Shown piece after piece: positions 55,072-64,000 of a DNA stretch of 64,000 nt. Position numbers and translations under genes: made by a program. Source of the DNA: Listeria ivanovii subsp. londoniensis (GTDB lineage Bacteria > Bacillota > Bacilli > Lactobacillales > Listeriaceae); assembly GCF_000763495.1 (NCBI RefSeq), contig NZ_CP009576.1:1994001-2058000 (forward strand). The letters run 5' to 3'. The notes beneath the pieces are model-generated. The model searched no databases. It saw only the letters and a program-made list of their open reading frames with translations, and was not told the DNA's origin. The stretch's first letter is position 1. Each line of letters opens with the position of its first letter.

Positions 55072-56730
55072 TTAGCTGATGGTTTCCGCATTAGCACTAA
55101 TTTTCCCTTGATTAAGTAACCCATAGAAACGCACATAACCAGAAATATTATGTTCGACATCATCAATTCGAACACGGAAAGATTGATGACGAATAAAGAA
55201 ACTTCCTTCGATTCTTGCTGGATTTTTATAGTACATTGCCAGTTCTGGATAAAAATAACCGTTTAATTGATAAAGGGCACGCTTCATAATCGTTTTTTCA
55301 AGTTCCACTATTGGATAGTCAGATAATAAATTATATTCACCTGTTTGCTCCATTCGAAGCGACATTTCTTTCGTCGCGATCGTGAGTTCTAAAAATGTCG
55401 GAAAAGTAGTTTCGCGTTCGTAAATAAAGGTTAAATTATCAAAAGCATTTTTTAGTCCAAATTCATAATATGCATAGTCTGGAATATATTTAGTAATTTC
55501 ATTTGCACAATAGCTAAGCCAGTGGTCATGATTTTGCCAGTAATCCTCACTGATAAAATGGTCAAACGATCTAGCTGCTGCTTCTAGCCATTTTGTCTCT
55601 CTGTCAATTTCATATAAGCGAAGTAAACCAAATACTGCTTCCCCATCGTAATAAATAATTCGGAAAACATCTTTTATTTCTAAAGTTGGATACTCTAAAA
55701 CATGCGTGAATTTCCCCGTTTCACCTTGTAATGAAAGGATTCCATTAGCAATTTTTCGGCAAAGTGGTAGATAGGTTTTGCTTCCAGTAATATGCATATA
55801 TTTAGTGAATGCTAGTAACGTCGCTGCTGAACCGCCTAATTTAATTTCACGCAGTTCTGGTTCGATAAGGTAAGCAACATCTCCTTTTTCATAAATAAAG
55901 TTTTTTTCTAAATAACTGAGTGCATTCGTTGCTGCTTCTAAAATAGCTTGATTACTTGTTAATTCATAGGCTTCAAGCATCGCGTAAGTTGTACTTGCAT
56001 GTCGCAAACTATTATAATGTTTAATTTTCTTATCAAAACAAGCAAACCAACCATAGTTAAATTCGCCAGAGCTATTTACTTGATGGGCAAGGTAGCTTCC
56101 GGCATTTTCTACAAGTTCTGAAACAGTTTCTTGCGTAAGCTCCTTTGTGTTACGACGTCCATGGTCTAATGAGTTTGTCTCCAATTCATAAATCTCTTTT
56201 CCATCAAAAAACCAACCTACTGTTTCAAAGGTAACTATATTCGAATCAATCGTTAAATTCAACTTTGCTTGATTTTTACCTGTTTGAACGAGGTATCTAT
56301 TCATATTTTCAACGTTGATAGCTAGACCTTCGTCAGCTGGAAGAAGGATAGCATTCGCATTAATTTCTTGTTCAATTAAAGCCATTTTAAAATTTTCATT
56401 TAAAGCAATTCCACGTCTATAGTAGTTTTTCTTAGTTTTTAAAGCCTTTTTATTCCATTCAGCTAAATTTTCTAATTGATAATTAACAGCAATATCCATT
56501 TTAAAGGATATTGCATCTTCTGTTTCGTTTGTTAAAGCGATTTTCTTCATTTCATTTATTAAATTTGCTAGACAAAGATAGCTAAAGTTAATTACTTTAG
56601 CACGTTTTTTCTTATATCCGATTGTTAAAAAGCCATGCCATTTCCCGTTGTAAGTAGCATGTTCTTCTGCTTCTGTCATTTGACCGATAATTTTATTTTC
56701 TAATTCATCTAATACACCTCTCCAAGGCAT
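55072..56730 (-). CDS. Unknown protein with alpha-helical barrel-like repeats, 552 aa
   Basis: I do not recognise a named family with certainty. The protein has no signal peptide. From about residue 200 it shows repeating helix pairs with aromatic-rich motifs (SLRHASTTYAMLEAYELTSNQ, LIEPELREIKLGGSAATLLAF, VFRIIYYDGEAVFGLLRLYE). This is the pattern of (alpha/alpha)6 barrels found in glycosidases and epimerases. The N-terminal 200 residues look like a separate alpha/beta domain. ATG at 56730 has AAAGGAG eight bases before it; the frame continues to 56772. It lies 67 bases after the surface-protein gene, on the same strand, and could act on cell-surface glycans (speculation). Confidence 0.75.
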   Translation of the reverse strand: MPWRGVLDELENKIIGQMTEAEEHATYNGKWHGFLTIGYKKKRAKVINFSYLCLANLINEMKKIALTNETEDAISFKMDIAVNYQLENLAEWNKKALKTKKNYYRRGIALNENFKMALIEQEINANAILLPADEGLAINVENMNRYLVQTGKNQAKLNLTIDSNIVTFETVGWFFDGKEIYELETNSLDHGRRNTKELTQETVSELVENAGSYLAHQVNSSGEFNYGWFACFDKKIKHYNSLRHASTTYAMLEAYELTSNQAILEAATNALSYLEKNFIYEKGDVAYLIEPELREIKLGGSAATLLAFTKYMHITGSKTYLPLCRKIANGILSLQGETGKFTHVLEYPTLEIKDVFRIIYYDGEAVFGLLRLYEIDRETKWLEAAARSFDHFISEDYWQNHDHWLSYCANEITKYIPDYAYYEFGLKNAFDNLTFIYERETTFPTFLELTIATKEMSLRMEQTGEYNLLSDYPIVELEKTIMKRALYQLNGYFYPELAMYYKNPARIEGSFFIRHQSFRVRIDDVEHNISGYVRFYGLLNQGKISANAETIS

Positions 56731-56797
56731 ATGTACCACTCCTTTTATAATTTCCCTGCTGCAATCACACACAGCAGGGAATCGATGTTTTGTGGCT

Positions 56798-59341
56798 CTA
56801 TTTACGGAAAAGACGTAATAAAAACGCTCCAGCTACCCCGAAGAGACCTAGCCCAACCCATGGAAGACTACTATTCGCATCTCCTGTGGAAGGAAGATCA
56901 CTGGTAGAAAGACTTGACATTCCATCCGAGCTATATCCAGACGAAAGCATTGCTCCTGATCCGTCATAACTCATACTAGCTGTTGGCGACCCGGTTCCCC
57001 CAGTTCCACTACTAATTTCTCCAGCTGTTCCACCATTACCAGTTGAACCAGTAGAAATTGTTCCCCCGTTAGAATCGGAATCTGAGTCAGCATCGGCATC
57101 GGCATCCGCGTCGGCATCCGCATCAGCGTCGGCATCGGCATCGGCATCGGCGTCAGAATCTGCTAGAGGTAGCACTGTTACAGAAACTTTATCACTAGAT
57201 TTTACTTCGTCACCGTATTTGGCGGTTACTTGAAGATCAATTACCTCTCCAGCTTTCAAATTATAATTAGGAATATTTATTGTGTAAGTTCCGTCCGCAT
57301 GAATTAATACATTTCCAATGACTGTTCCATCTGGAAGGGTCAAATTAATATAGAATACAGTTCCAGCCGGAGCATCTGATTGCAAGGATTTCAAAAGAGC
57401 ATTCATATTTTGATTTTTATAAATGGATGTCCCAGAAATTGTTTTAGTTCCTTCGTAAATTGGGTTGACAGTTGGTTTGTCAACAAGGAAATCTCTCCAG
57501 TCAATGTCCACGTCAGCATCAGCATCAGCGTCGGCGTCTGCATCAGCATCGGCATCAGCGTCTGCATCGGCATCGGCATCAGCATCAGCGTCTGCATCGG
57601 CATCGGCATCAGCATCAGCATCAGCATCAGCATCGGCATCAGCATCAGCGTCTGCATCGGCATCGGCATCAGCGTCGGCGTCTGCATCAGCGTCTGCATC
57701 AGCATCAGCGTCTGCATCGGCATCAGCATCGGCATCAGCATCGGCATCGGCGTCTGCATCGGCATCAGCGTCCGCATCAGCGTCGGCGTCGGCATCAGCA
57801 TCAGCGTCTGCATCAGCGTCCGCATCGGCGTCTGCATCGGCGTCTGCATCAGCGTCTGCATCGGCATCAGCGTCGGCGTCAGCATCAGCGTCTGCATCAG
57901 CATCGGCGTCGGCATCAGCGTCCGCATCGGCGTCTGCATCGGCGTCTGCATCGGCATCAGCGTCTGCATCGGCATCTGCATCTGCATCGGCATCAGCATC
58001 GGCGTCGGCATCTGCATCTGCATCTGCATCGGCGTCGGCATCAGCGTCGGCGTCGGCATCAGCATCAGCGTCGGCATCAGCGTCCGCATCGGCATCGGCG
58101 TCTGCATCAGCATCGGCGTCGGCATCAGCGTCCGCATCAGCATCAGCGTCCGCATCGGCATCGGCATCGGCGTCGGCATCAGCATCGGCGTCGGCATCAG
58201 CGTCCGCATCGGCATCGGCATCGGCGTCGGCATCAGCATCGGCGTCGGCATCAGCGTCCGCATCGGCATCAGCATCGGCATCAGCGTCGGCGTCGGCATC
58301 AGCATCAGCGTCCGCATCAGCGTCGGCATCGGCATCAGCGTCCGCATCAGCGTCGGCGTCGGCATCAGCATCAGCGTCGGCGTCCGCATCAGCGTCGGCA
58401 TCGGCATCAGCGTCGGCATCGGCATCAGCGTCGGCGTCGGCATCAGCATCAGCGTCGGCGTCGGCATCAGCATCAGCGTCTGCATCAGCATCGGCGTCGG
58501 CATCAGCGTCCGCATCGGCGTCGGCATCGGCGTCGGCATCAGCGTCAGCGTCGGCGTCCGCATCTGCATCGGCATCAGCATCGGCGTCTGCATCAGCATC
58601 AGCATCAGCATCAGCATCGGCGTCGGCATCAGCATCAGCATCAGCATCAGCGTCTGCATCCCCAACTTCCGTCACAATGGATCCCTTTGCCGCATTACTA
58701 TTCAATAAATCCACATCTAAAAGTCCATCACCAGTTCTTGCAGCAAAATCCAGTTTTCCATCATCTGCACTTGGAAGAACCGTAACGCCAAGCGCCAGTA
58801 AATCAATAGTTAAAGTGAATGTTGAAATGCTACTAATACCTACACCAAGCAAATGATTTACTTTCGCTCCAACTGCATTTCTACTAGAATCGATAAAGAA
58901 ATTACTATTACTACCATTTACAGTTCCTTGATTGAATAATCCGATATTCCCGATTCCTAAGTAAGCAATTTTATAATCAATTTTTGTATTTGCTCTTATA
59001 TTTGGATTAGTTAGAATAGAAGACAATTCGCTAGGCAACTCAAAATAAGGATAATAAGTAGATACTGCGCTAGCACTAACTAATTGGTTCCCAGAAAGTG
59101 TTATGACTAATTTCCCATTGGCATATTGGGTATTCAAACTAGAGTTACCAAGCAAATCAATGGTTGCTGCATCTGCTTGAATACCACTAAGTGCAAATTG
59201 ATGATTAAAAGAATCATAATTTACAGTGACCGGAGCTACCATCATCGTAGTAGTCGTAATAAGTGCAGCAATTAGTTTTGCCTTTTGCGCTCGCTTCTGG
59301 TCTAATCTCTTTTTGTAATCCACACGCTGTTTTTTCATCAT
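56798..59341 (-). CDS. LPXTG wall-anchored protein with long Asp-Ala repeats
   Basis: The 847-residue protein has a long basic signal peptide (about 1-58, ending ADA). A folded N-terminal domain (60-227) leads into a first Asp-Ala repeat (about 228-609). A beta-sandwich-like domain (about 610-727, with [14 protein letters not shown] and LPDGTVIG...[11 protein letters not shown]), a second short Asp-Ala/Asp-Ser tract and a Gly/Ser linker follow. The sortase signal is LPSTG at 816, then a hydrophobic stretch and RLFRK. It should be fixed to peptidoglycan by sortase A, with the acidic repeat as a stalk. ATG at 59341 follows AAGGGGG. An Asp-Ala repeat wall protein is known at this place in L. monocytogenes (from memory). 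Confidence 0.92.
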   Translation of the reverse strand: MMKKQRVDYKKRLDQKRAQKAKLIAALITTTTMMVAPVTVNYDSFNHQFALSGIQADAATIDLLGNSSLNTQYANGKLVITLSGNQLVSASAVSTYYPYFELPSELSSILTNPNIRANTKIDYKIAYLGIGNIGLFNQGTVNGSNSNFFIDSSRNAVGAKVNHLLGVGISSISTFTLTIDLLALGVTVLPSADDGKLDFAARTGDGLLDVDLLNSNAAKGSIVTEVGDADADADADADADADADADADADADADADADADADADADADADADADADADADADADADADADADADADADADADADADADADADADADADADADADADADADADADADADADADADADADADADADADADADADADADADADADADADADADADADADADADADADADADADADADADADADADADADADADADADADADADADADADADADADADADADADADADADADADADADADADADADADADADADADADADADADADADADADADADADADADADADADADADADADADADADADADADADADADADADADADADADADADADADADADADADADADADADADADADADADADADADADADADADADADADADADVDIDWRDFLVDKPTVNPIYEGTKTISGTSIYKNQNMNALLKSLQSDAPAGTVFYINLTLPDGTVIGNVLIHADGTYTINIPNYNLKAGEVIDLQVTAKYGDEVKSSDKVSVTVLPLADSDADADADADADADADADADADADSDSDSNGGTISTGSTGNGGTAGEISSGTGGTGSPTASMSYDGSGAMLSSGYSSDGMSSLSTSDLPSTGDANSSLPWVGLGLFGVAGAFLLRLFRK
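57081..57160 (-). repeat. Short Asp-Ala/Asp-Ser coding repeat
   Basis: The tract encodes about 13 Asp-Ala or Asp-Ser pairs with the same six-base unit as the long tract (GAY GCN), placed between the beta-sandwich domain and the wall-spanning linker. Confidence 0.9.
57513..58660 (-). repeat. Hexanucleotide tandem repeat encoding Asp-Ala
   Basis: About 191 tandem copies of GAY GCN run for roughly 1,150 bases with no other residue inside. Third positions vary among copies (GAT/GAC; GCA, GCC, GCG, GCT), forming higher-order repeats. The unit lacks stop codons in several frames on both strands, which creates long spurious antisense frames. Confidence 0.95.
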
Positions 59342-59794
59342 TTTTCCCCCTTAAAAATCAATCTTCCATGATTTTGAAAAATAACTGAAAACAGAATAAA
59401 GGTATTAAATTGTGTTTTGTGACTAAGCTAACTGTTCACTATCCCGTAGCCCTTTATCCAATATCAGATTCAATCAACGACTTAGTAAGAGTTCCCCCCT
59501 TCATTTATTGATAGTTCGAACCTGTCATTCGTTGTAATAACCAGTTTGTTAACTTTACTATATAGTATATTCTTAAAAATTAAAGTAAAAAGTACTAGGT
59601 GAAAAAAATACTTTAATTCAATCTCATTAGTCAAAAAGTTATACAAATATGCACATTTATAGCTTATCCATAAACTTTAGAACTGTTTATAACTAGGTAT
59701 TAAAACCTATACAACACCACTTTACACGAATTGTCTTTCAATTGTATACAAATGTTTCCGAAATGGTTCTTCTTTTATGATTATATTTGAACGC
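59342..59794 (-). other. Intergenic region / long 5' leader of the LPXTG gene
   Basis: About 450 bases without a gene. On the minus strand TATACTATATAGT near 59560 is a candidate -10 region, which would leave a leader of about 210 bases. Within it ACTAAG (about 59485) can pair with CTTAGT (about 59425), and a GGGGGGAAC motif precedes this. The leader may be structured. I recognise no known riboswitch. The rest is A/T-rich with nothing recognised. Confidence 0.4.
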
Positions 59795-59830
59795 AAAAAA
59801 GAGCAACCTATCTTTCAGGCTACTCTTTTT
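59795..59830 (-). terminator. Terminator of lipA
   Basis: An imperfect stem (AAAAGAGTAGCCT against AGGTTGCTCTTTTTT on the minus strand) lies just after the stop of the phosphatase gene. Confidence 0.75.
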
Positions 59831-59839
59831 ACTCTATTT

Positions 59840-60736
59840 TTAATATAGATACATTTTTTTCAGCTGTTCTTGTTTTGCTTTGGTTAATTCTAACTTATCT
59901 TTTAAAAAGTTGTCCATAGATCCATATTTAGAATCAATTTCATCAAAAGCGGCTTTTATATAGGATTCACGTACCTCCATTACAGCTGTCATCCCATCAA
60001 TAACTTTTTGATTGTCCGTTTTTGCTGCAACTGCTGTGATTGCTTTTTTATTTTCAGCAGCACGGTATTTATTTGACAACATATAATCATCAATAACCGT
60101 TTCTTTGTCTACTCCAAGTGCAGATAAAACAAGGGCAGTTCCAAAACCAGCACGATCTTTTCCTGCTGTACAGTGCCAAAGAACAGAACCATCTTGATTG
60201 CTTAACAAGACGTTGAAAAAATCTTTATAAGCTTGAATAGAAGTATCGTCTGTTACAAAACTTTTATTTGCTTCAATCAAAAACGTTTCTGGATTGTCCA
60301 TTGTGGCTAGACTTGCGGTTAAATCTTGTGTACTTGTGGAAGTTCCATTATCCTTCATTACCGAATCATGTGTGTAGTCAACGTTTGTCATTGTTGGATC
60401 AGGTTTTGCCTCTACTTCCGAATTGGTTCTAAAATCAACAATATGTGAAAGATCATATGTATTCACGAGTTTCTTTTTATCCGAATCACTTAATGTGGCA
60501 AGTTCCGCACTACGAATCAGTTTATGTGGTTTGATTATTAAGCCATCCGTTGTTTTATAGCCACCCAGATCCCGAACATTAACTGCTCCTTCTAGTTTTA
60601 TTTGACTCCCAGGTTGAAGTATTTTTGCTGTTTTGGCATTAGCCCCTACTTTTTCTTCTGACTGATTTCCGCATCCCCCAAGTAATAATGTTGCGGTTAA
60701 GATACCTGCGCCTGTTACTTTTATCCAATTTTTCAT
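59840..60736 (-). CDS. lipA: LipA-like secreted tyrosine/phosphoinositide phosphatase
   Basis: The 298-residue protein has a lipobox LLGGC (Cys22). The dual-specificity phosphatase core has NVRDLGGY, HIVDFRTNSE and the P-loop HCTAGKDRAG with nucleophile Cys189 and Arg195. A lysine in the loop (AGKDR) is typical of enzymes that also accept phosphoinositides. L. monocytogenes LipA, encoded beside ffh, dephosphorylates phosphotyrosine and phosphoinositides and aids infection. The same location and motif support the name. A TATAAT -10 (60774-60769, minus strand) lies 33 bases upstream, with a poor -35. A terminator separates it from ffh. Confidence 0.88.
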   Translation of the reverse strand: MKNWIKVTGAGILTATLLLGGCGNQSEEKVGANAKTAKILQPGSQIKLEGAVNVRDLGGYKTTDGLIIKPHKLIRSAELATLSDSDKKKLVNTYDLSHIVDFRTNSEVEAKPDPTMTNVDYTHDSVMKDNGTSTSTQDLTASLATMDNPETFLIEANKSFVTDDTSIQAYKDFFNVLLSNQDGSVLWHCTAGKDRAGFGTALVLSALGVDKETVIDDYMLSNKYRAAENKKAITAVAAKTDNQKVIDGMTAVMEVRESYIKAAFDEIDSKYGSMDNFLKDKLELTKAKQEQLKKMYLY

Positions 60737-60851
60737 TTTATCTCCTCCTTTTGGTTAACTCAAGTTTCATTATAGCAACAAGCTTTATCGATTAAGTGAA
60801 GGAAATGTAAAGAAATGACATTGAATTGTTATCTGATTGGTTAAGCACGAC

Positions 60852-60889
60852 AAAAAAATCCACCATCCGAATTGGATGATGGATTTTTT
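60852..60889 (-). terminator. Terminator of ylxM-ffh
   Basis: AAAAAATCCACCATCC and GGATGATGGATTTTTT pair with one mismatch around a 5-base loop directly after the ffh stop. Confidence 0.9.
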
Positions 60890-60890
60890 A

Positions 60891-62243
60891 TTAAAACGGC
60901 ATTTTGAAATTACCGAATGGATTTTTACCCTTTTTACCTTTGCCGCCGCCAGTCATTTGTTTCATCATTTTTTTCATTTCTGTAAATTGTTTTAAGAGGC
61001 GGTTGATTTCTTGAATTGGACGACCACTTCCTCGAGCAATTCGCTTTCTTCTACTAGCATTAATAATATCTGGATTATCTTTTTCATTTTTGGTCATTGA
61101 CTTGATAATTGCTTCGATGTGACCAAGTTGTTTATCATCTACTTGCATATTGTCGAGACCTTTCATTTTCCCAGCGCCCGGCATCATTTTAAGCAGTTCG
61201 TCTAGCGGTCCCATTTGTTTCACTTGTTGTAATTGTTCTAAAAAGTCATCCAGCGTCATGCTGTTATCTTTCATTTTTTGTTCCATGACTTTCATTTTCT
61301 CTGTATCTACATCGGTTTGTGCCTTTTCAATAAGAGAAAGCACATCTCCCATGCCAAGAATTCTAGATGCCATACGATCTGGATGGAAAGTTTCGAGAGC
61401 TTCCATTTTTTCTCCCGTTGCGATAAATTTGATTGGTTTACCGGTTACGGAACGAATTGAAAGTGCTGCCCCACCACGAGTATCACCGTCTAGCTTAGTT
61501 AAAACGACACCAGTGATTTCTAATTGTTCATTAAAACTTTCAGCCACATTAACAGCATCTTGCCCAGTCATTGAGTCAACTACCAGTAAAATTTCGGTTG
61601 GAGTTGCGATTTCCTTCACTTGTTTTAGTTCGTCCATGAGTGTTTCGTCGATATGCAAACGTCCAGCAGTATCAATAATAACATAGTCCAAATGGTCTTC
61701 TTTTGCTTTTTCAATTGCTTGTTTGGCAATTTCTACTGGGCTAACTTGATCTCCTAAAGAGAAAACAGGCATGTCCAGTTGTTTCCCCAGTGTTTCTAAT
61801 TGTTTAATTGCTGCCGGACGGTATATATCTGCTGCAACAAGTAATGGTTTACGATTATATTTTTTCCGTAATAAATTGGCTAGTTTGCCGGAAGTGGTTG
61901 TTTTACCAGCTCCTTGCAAACCGACCATCATAATAACTGTTGGTGGGCGATCGGCTGTACCAATTTTGCTTTCCTCTCCGCCCATAAGGTTGGTTAGTTC
62001 TTCTTGCACGATTTTGATGACTTGTTGACCTGGTGTTAAACTCTTCATTACATCAGCGCCAACTGCTCTTTCACTGACAGTTTTGATAAATTGTTTCACG
62101 ACTTTAAAGTTAACATCGGCTTCTAGTAAAGCGAGACGAACTTCACGCATCATTTCTTTTACATCTGCTTCGTTTACTTTTCCTTTACCGCGAATTTTGT
62201 TCATTGTTTCTTGGAGTCTTCCAGCTAGTCCTTCAAATGCCAT
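60891..62243 (-). CDS. ffh: Signal recognition particle protein Ffh
   Basis: Ffh binds signal sequences and 4.5S/scRNA and docks with FtsY. The 450-residue protein has the N domain, G domain with P-loop GLQGAGKTT (108-116), DTAGR, TKLDGDTRGGAAL and the methionine-rich M domain from about 300 (MEQKMKDNSMTLDDFLEQ...MTGGGKGKKGKNPFG). It follows ylxM after 12 bases. Confidence 0.97.
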   Translation of the reverse strand: MAFEGLAGRLQETMNKIRGKGKVNEADVKEMMREVRLALLEADVNFKVVKQFIKTVSERAVGADVMKSLTPGQQVIKIVQEELTNLMGGEESKIGTADRPPTVIMMVGLQGAGKTTTSGKLANLLRKKYNRKPLLVAADIYRPAAIKQLETLGKQLDMPVFSLGDQVSPVEIAKQAIEKAKEDHLDYVIIDTAGRLHIDETLMDELKQVKEIATPTEILLVVDSMTGQDAVNVAESFNEQLEITGVVLTKLDGDTRGGAALSIRSVTGKPIKFIATGEKMEALETFHPDRMASRILGMGDVLSLIEKAQTDVDTEKMKVMEQKMKDNSMTLDDFLEQLQQVKQMGPLDELLKMMPGAGKMKGLDNMQVDDKQLGHIEAIIKSMTKNEKDNPDIINASRRKRIARGSGRPIQEINRLLKQFTEMKKMMKQMTGGGKGKKGKNPFGNFKMPF

Positions 62244-62255
62244 GATTCTGGCCTC

Positions 62256-62588
62256 CTAATCGATATTTTTAAGCTGTTCGAGCGTTTTAGTTATATGCTC
62301 ATCCAGATAGTTCTTCGCTTTTAATTGTGCTTCTAACTCGCCAAAGAGTTTTTCTCGTTGTTGATATTTTTTTAGCATCCCTAGTTTTTCTTCGTATTTT
62401 TCTAGGCTTTCTTCGGTTCTTTTAATATTATCATAAATGGCTTGTCTACTCACTTCAAATTCTTCGGCAATTTCACCAAGCGAGTAATCGTCCAAGTAAT
62501 AAAAAGAAACATAGGCTTTTTGTTTTGTTGTTAGTAATTCTTGATAAAAATCAAATAATAAATTCATTCGGTTTGTCTTCTCAAACAA
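62256..62588 (-). CDS. ylxM: YlxM family HTH protein (SRP-associated)
   Basis: The 110-residue protein resembles sigma-70 region 4: [51 protein letters not shown]. YlxM is always linked to ffh in Firmicutes and in streptococci binds SRP components. TTG at 62588 has AGGTG seven bases upstream; the nearby ATG is out of frame. It leads the ylxM-ffh unit. Confidence 0.92.
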   Translation of the reverse strand: MFEKTNRMNLLFDFYQELLTTKQKAYVSFYYLDDYSLGEIAEEFEVSRQAIYDNIKRTEESLEKYEEKLGMLKKYQQREKLFGELEAQLKAKNYLDEHITKTLEQLKNID

Positions 62589-62612
62589 GGCATTTCACCT
62601 CTCTCCTTTTAA

Positions 62613-62641
62613 AGGATACGGGGAAATCACGGGAATGTCAA
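62613..62641 (-). promoter_or_regulatory. Sigma-A promoter of ylxM-ffh
   Basis: On the minus strand TTGACA (62641-62636), 17 bases, TATCCT (62618-62613), 25 bases before the ylxM start. Confidence 0.8.
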
Positions 62642-62660
62642 GGAAGGTTAAACAAAAAAG

Positions 62661-62697
62661 AAAAAAGCCAGAATGACAAGAATCATTCGGCTTTTAT
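62661..62697 (-). terminator. Terminator of smc-ftsY
   Basis: AAAGCCGAATGA and TCATTCTGGCTTT pair with one bulge on the minus strand, followed by T residues, right after the ftsY stop. Confidence 0.85.
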
Positions 62698-62700
62698 TGT

Positions 62701-63687
62701 TTATTTTTCATTGTCCACCATATCAGCAAATAAGCCATAAACATATTCATTTGCATCGAAAGCTTGCAAATCATCCATTTGTTCTCCGAGACCGACAAAT
62801 TTCACAGGGATATGAAGTTCATTCCGGATAGCAATCACGATACCGCCTTTTGCCGTCCCATCGAGTTTTGTTAAGATAATACCAGTAACATCCGTTGTTT
62901 CTTTAAATTGTTTTGCTTGAACAAAGGCATTTTGACCAGTTGTTGCATCAAGAACAAGTAATACTTCATGTGGGGCATTCGGAATTTCACGAGTGATCAC
63001 GCGTTTTACTTTTTCAAGTTCGTTCATTAAGTTGACCTTGTTTTGCAAGCGACCAGCTGTGTCACATAGTAAGATATCGGCTTTTCTTGCTTTGGCTGCT
63101 TGAACGGCATCAAACATAACGGCTGCCGGGTCGCTTCCTTCTGCTTGTTTGATGACATCTACGCCAGTGCGCTCGCCCCAAACTTCCAGTTGTTCAATGG
63201 CTCCAGCACGGAATGTATCTCCAGCAGCAAGCATCACTTTTTTTCCTTCTTGTTTGAAACGATGTGCCATTTTTCCAATCGAGGTTGTTTTTCCAACACC
63301 GTTTACACCAACGAATAAAATGACAGTCAAACCATCTTTTTCGATATGGAGCGCTTCTTCTTCCTCTTCATCCCCTTGATAAATATCAACTAGTTTTTCG
63401 ACAATGACTTCTTGGACATCTTTTGGATCGCTAATATTTCTCAGTTGTACTTCCCGGCGCAAAGTTTCTACAAGCTCCATTACGGTTTCAAAGCCAACAT
63501 CGGCTCCAATTAAAATTTCTTCTAATTCTTCAAAGAAATCTTCGTCCACTTTACGATAACGAGCAACCATTTCATTGATTTTCCCAGAGAAATTTCCACG
63601 AGTTTTCGATAAGCCATCTTTAAATTTCCCAGTAACAGAATCGGTTTGCTGGGTTATTTTATCTTTTAATTTTTTAAAAAAGGTCAT
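62701..63687 (-). CDS. ftsY: Signal recognition particle receptor FtsY
   Basis: FtsY is the membrane-associated SRP receptor GTPase. The 328-residue protein has a short N-terminal basic helix (MTFFKKLKDKI) in place of a long acidic domain, then the NG domain. P-loop GVNGVGKTT (127-135), DTAGRLQNK, TKLDGTAKGGI and VGLGEQMDDLQ are visible. It starts 14 bases after smc ends, the conserved Bacilli order. Confidence 0.97.
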   Translation of the reverse strand: MTFFKKLKDKITQQTDSVTGKFKDGLSKTRGNFSGKINEMVARYRKVDEDFFEELEEILIGADVGFETVMELVETLRREVQLRNISDPKDVQEVIVEKLVDIYQGDEEEEEALHIEKDGLTVILFVGVNGVGKTTSIGKMAHRFKQEGKKVMLAAGDTFRAGAIEQLEVWGERTGVDVIKQAEGSDPAAVMFDAVQAAKARKADILLCDTAGRLQNKVNLMNELEKVKRVITREIPNAPHEVLLVLDATTGQNAFVQAKQFKETTDVTGIILTKLDGTAKGGIVIAIRNELHIPVKFVGLGEQMDDLQAFDANEYVYGLFADMVDNEK

Positions 63688-63701
63688 TTTTTCTACTCCT
63701 T

Positions 63702-64000
63702 TTATTTAATTAGCTCGGCAGTTTCTTCTAAACGAACAGAAACTAACTTGGACACACCAGATTCTTGCATCGTAACGCCGTAAAGTACGTCTGCTTCTTC
63801 CATGGTTCCTTTACGGTGAGTAATCACAATAAACTGCGTATCCGCTTCAAATTGTTTTAAGTAACGACTAAAGCGGGTGACATTGGCTTCGTCTAATGCA
63901 GCTTCCACTTCATCGAGAATACAAAATGGTACTGGACGAACACGAATAATCGCGAATAATAAGGCAATAGCAGTAAGGGCACGCTCTCCACCAGAACGAA
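63702..64000 (-). CDS. smc: Chromosome segregation protein SMC, C-terminal fragment (5' end outside window)
   Basis: The minus-strand frame is open to the window edge. It contains the ABC signature [16 protein letters not shown], Walker [16 protein letters not shown] with the D-loop, and the H-loop region [17 protein letters not shown], in the order of an SMC head C-lobe. About 99 residues are present; the coiled coil, hinge and N-lobe lie outside. Confidence 0.96.
   Translation of the reverse strand, partial: RSGGERALTAIALLFAIIRVRPVPFCILDEVEAALDEANVTRFSRYLKQFEADTQFIVITHRKGTMEEADVLYGVTMQESGVSKLVSVRLEETAELIK

Noticed and set aside
54948-55175. 75-residue minus-strand frame
   Set aside because: It overlaps the start of rpsP and the end of the 552-residue gene, and lacks a Shine-Dalgarno and family match.
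57513-58660. CRISPR-like periodicity
   Set aside because: The repeat unit is six bases, codes Asp-Ala and has no spacers; there are no cas genes.
57380-58856. Very long antisense and shifted frames (Ala-Ser, His-Arg, Met-Pro rich) across the repeat
   Set aside because: They follow from the six-base unit, which has no stop in most frames. The sense frame has signal peptide and LPXTG, the others have neither start signals nor domains.

Overview
The window reads as a chromosomal segment of a Listeria species of the monocytogenes/ivanovii/seeligeri group. Low GC, Bacillus-type promoters, and the gene order rlmCD-dgkB-gatCAB-camS-ligA-pcrA-pcrB, purEKBCSQLFMNHD, infC-rpmI-rplT, rplS-trmD-rimM-ylqD-khpA-rpsP and ffh-ylxM-ftsY-smc support this, as does an internalin locus between infC and rplS (the place of inlC in L. 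monocytogenes). The internalin content and the PrfA-like boxes point to a haemolytic species; L. ivanovii or L. seeligeri are my best guesses, not proven from the window.

Layout. Positions 1-16 kb hold the end of a shikimate kinase gene, an unknown protein, and a long minus-strand run: 23S rRNA methyltransferase, lipid kinase, GatCAB amidotransferase, the CamS lipoprotein, DNA ligase, PcrA helicase and PcrB, then an Na+-coupled transporter on the plus strand. Positions 16-29 kb are the complete 12-gene purine operon, with a paired PurBox and a 17-bp-spaced promoter upstream of purE. Positions 29.8-35.1 kb are a 16S-23S-5S rRNA operon on the minus strand without tRNAs, with two promoters. Positions 35-41.4 kb carry housekeeping genes (HD phosphohydrolase, ABC ATPase, pepT, exoA) and a small LysR/tautomerase/carboxymuconolactone-decarboxylase-like cassette. 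Positions 41.4-42.9 kb are rplT-rpmI-infC with an AUU-initiated infC and an L20-type attenuator leader.

The most interesting part is 42.9-50.1 kb. Three minus-strand internalin genes sit there, flanked by decayed sequence: an Ltp-like relic, a long inverted repeat and an IS3-family transposase relic. One gene encodes an InlB-like protein with 14 leucine-rich repeats and four GW modules. The other two encode small secreted proteins, each with two cap-plus-LRR units in tandem. Two of the genes have a 14-bp PrfA-box-like palindrome exactly 22 bp upstream of a good -10 box. The third keeps the -10 region and Shine-Dalgarno leader, but the end of its neighbour occupies the place of the box.

Positions 50-64 kb hold the ribosome-maturation/SRP cluster. 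It is interrupted between rpsP and ffh by accessory genes: an unknown alpha-helical-barrel-like protein, an LPXTG surface protein with about 190 Asp-Ala repeats, and a LipA-like secreted phosphatase. The window ends inside smc.
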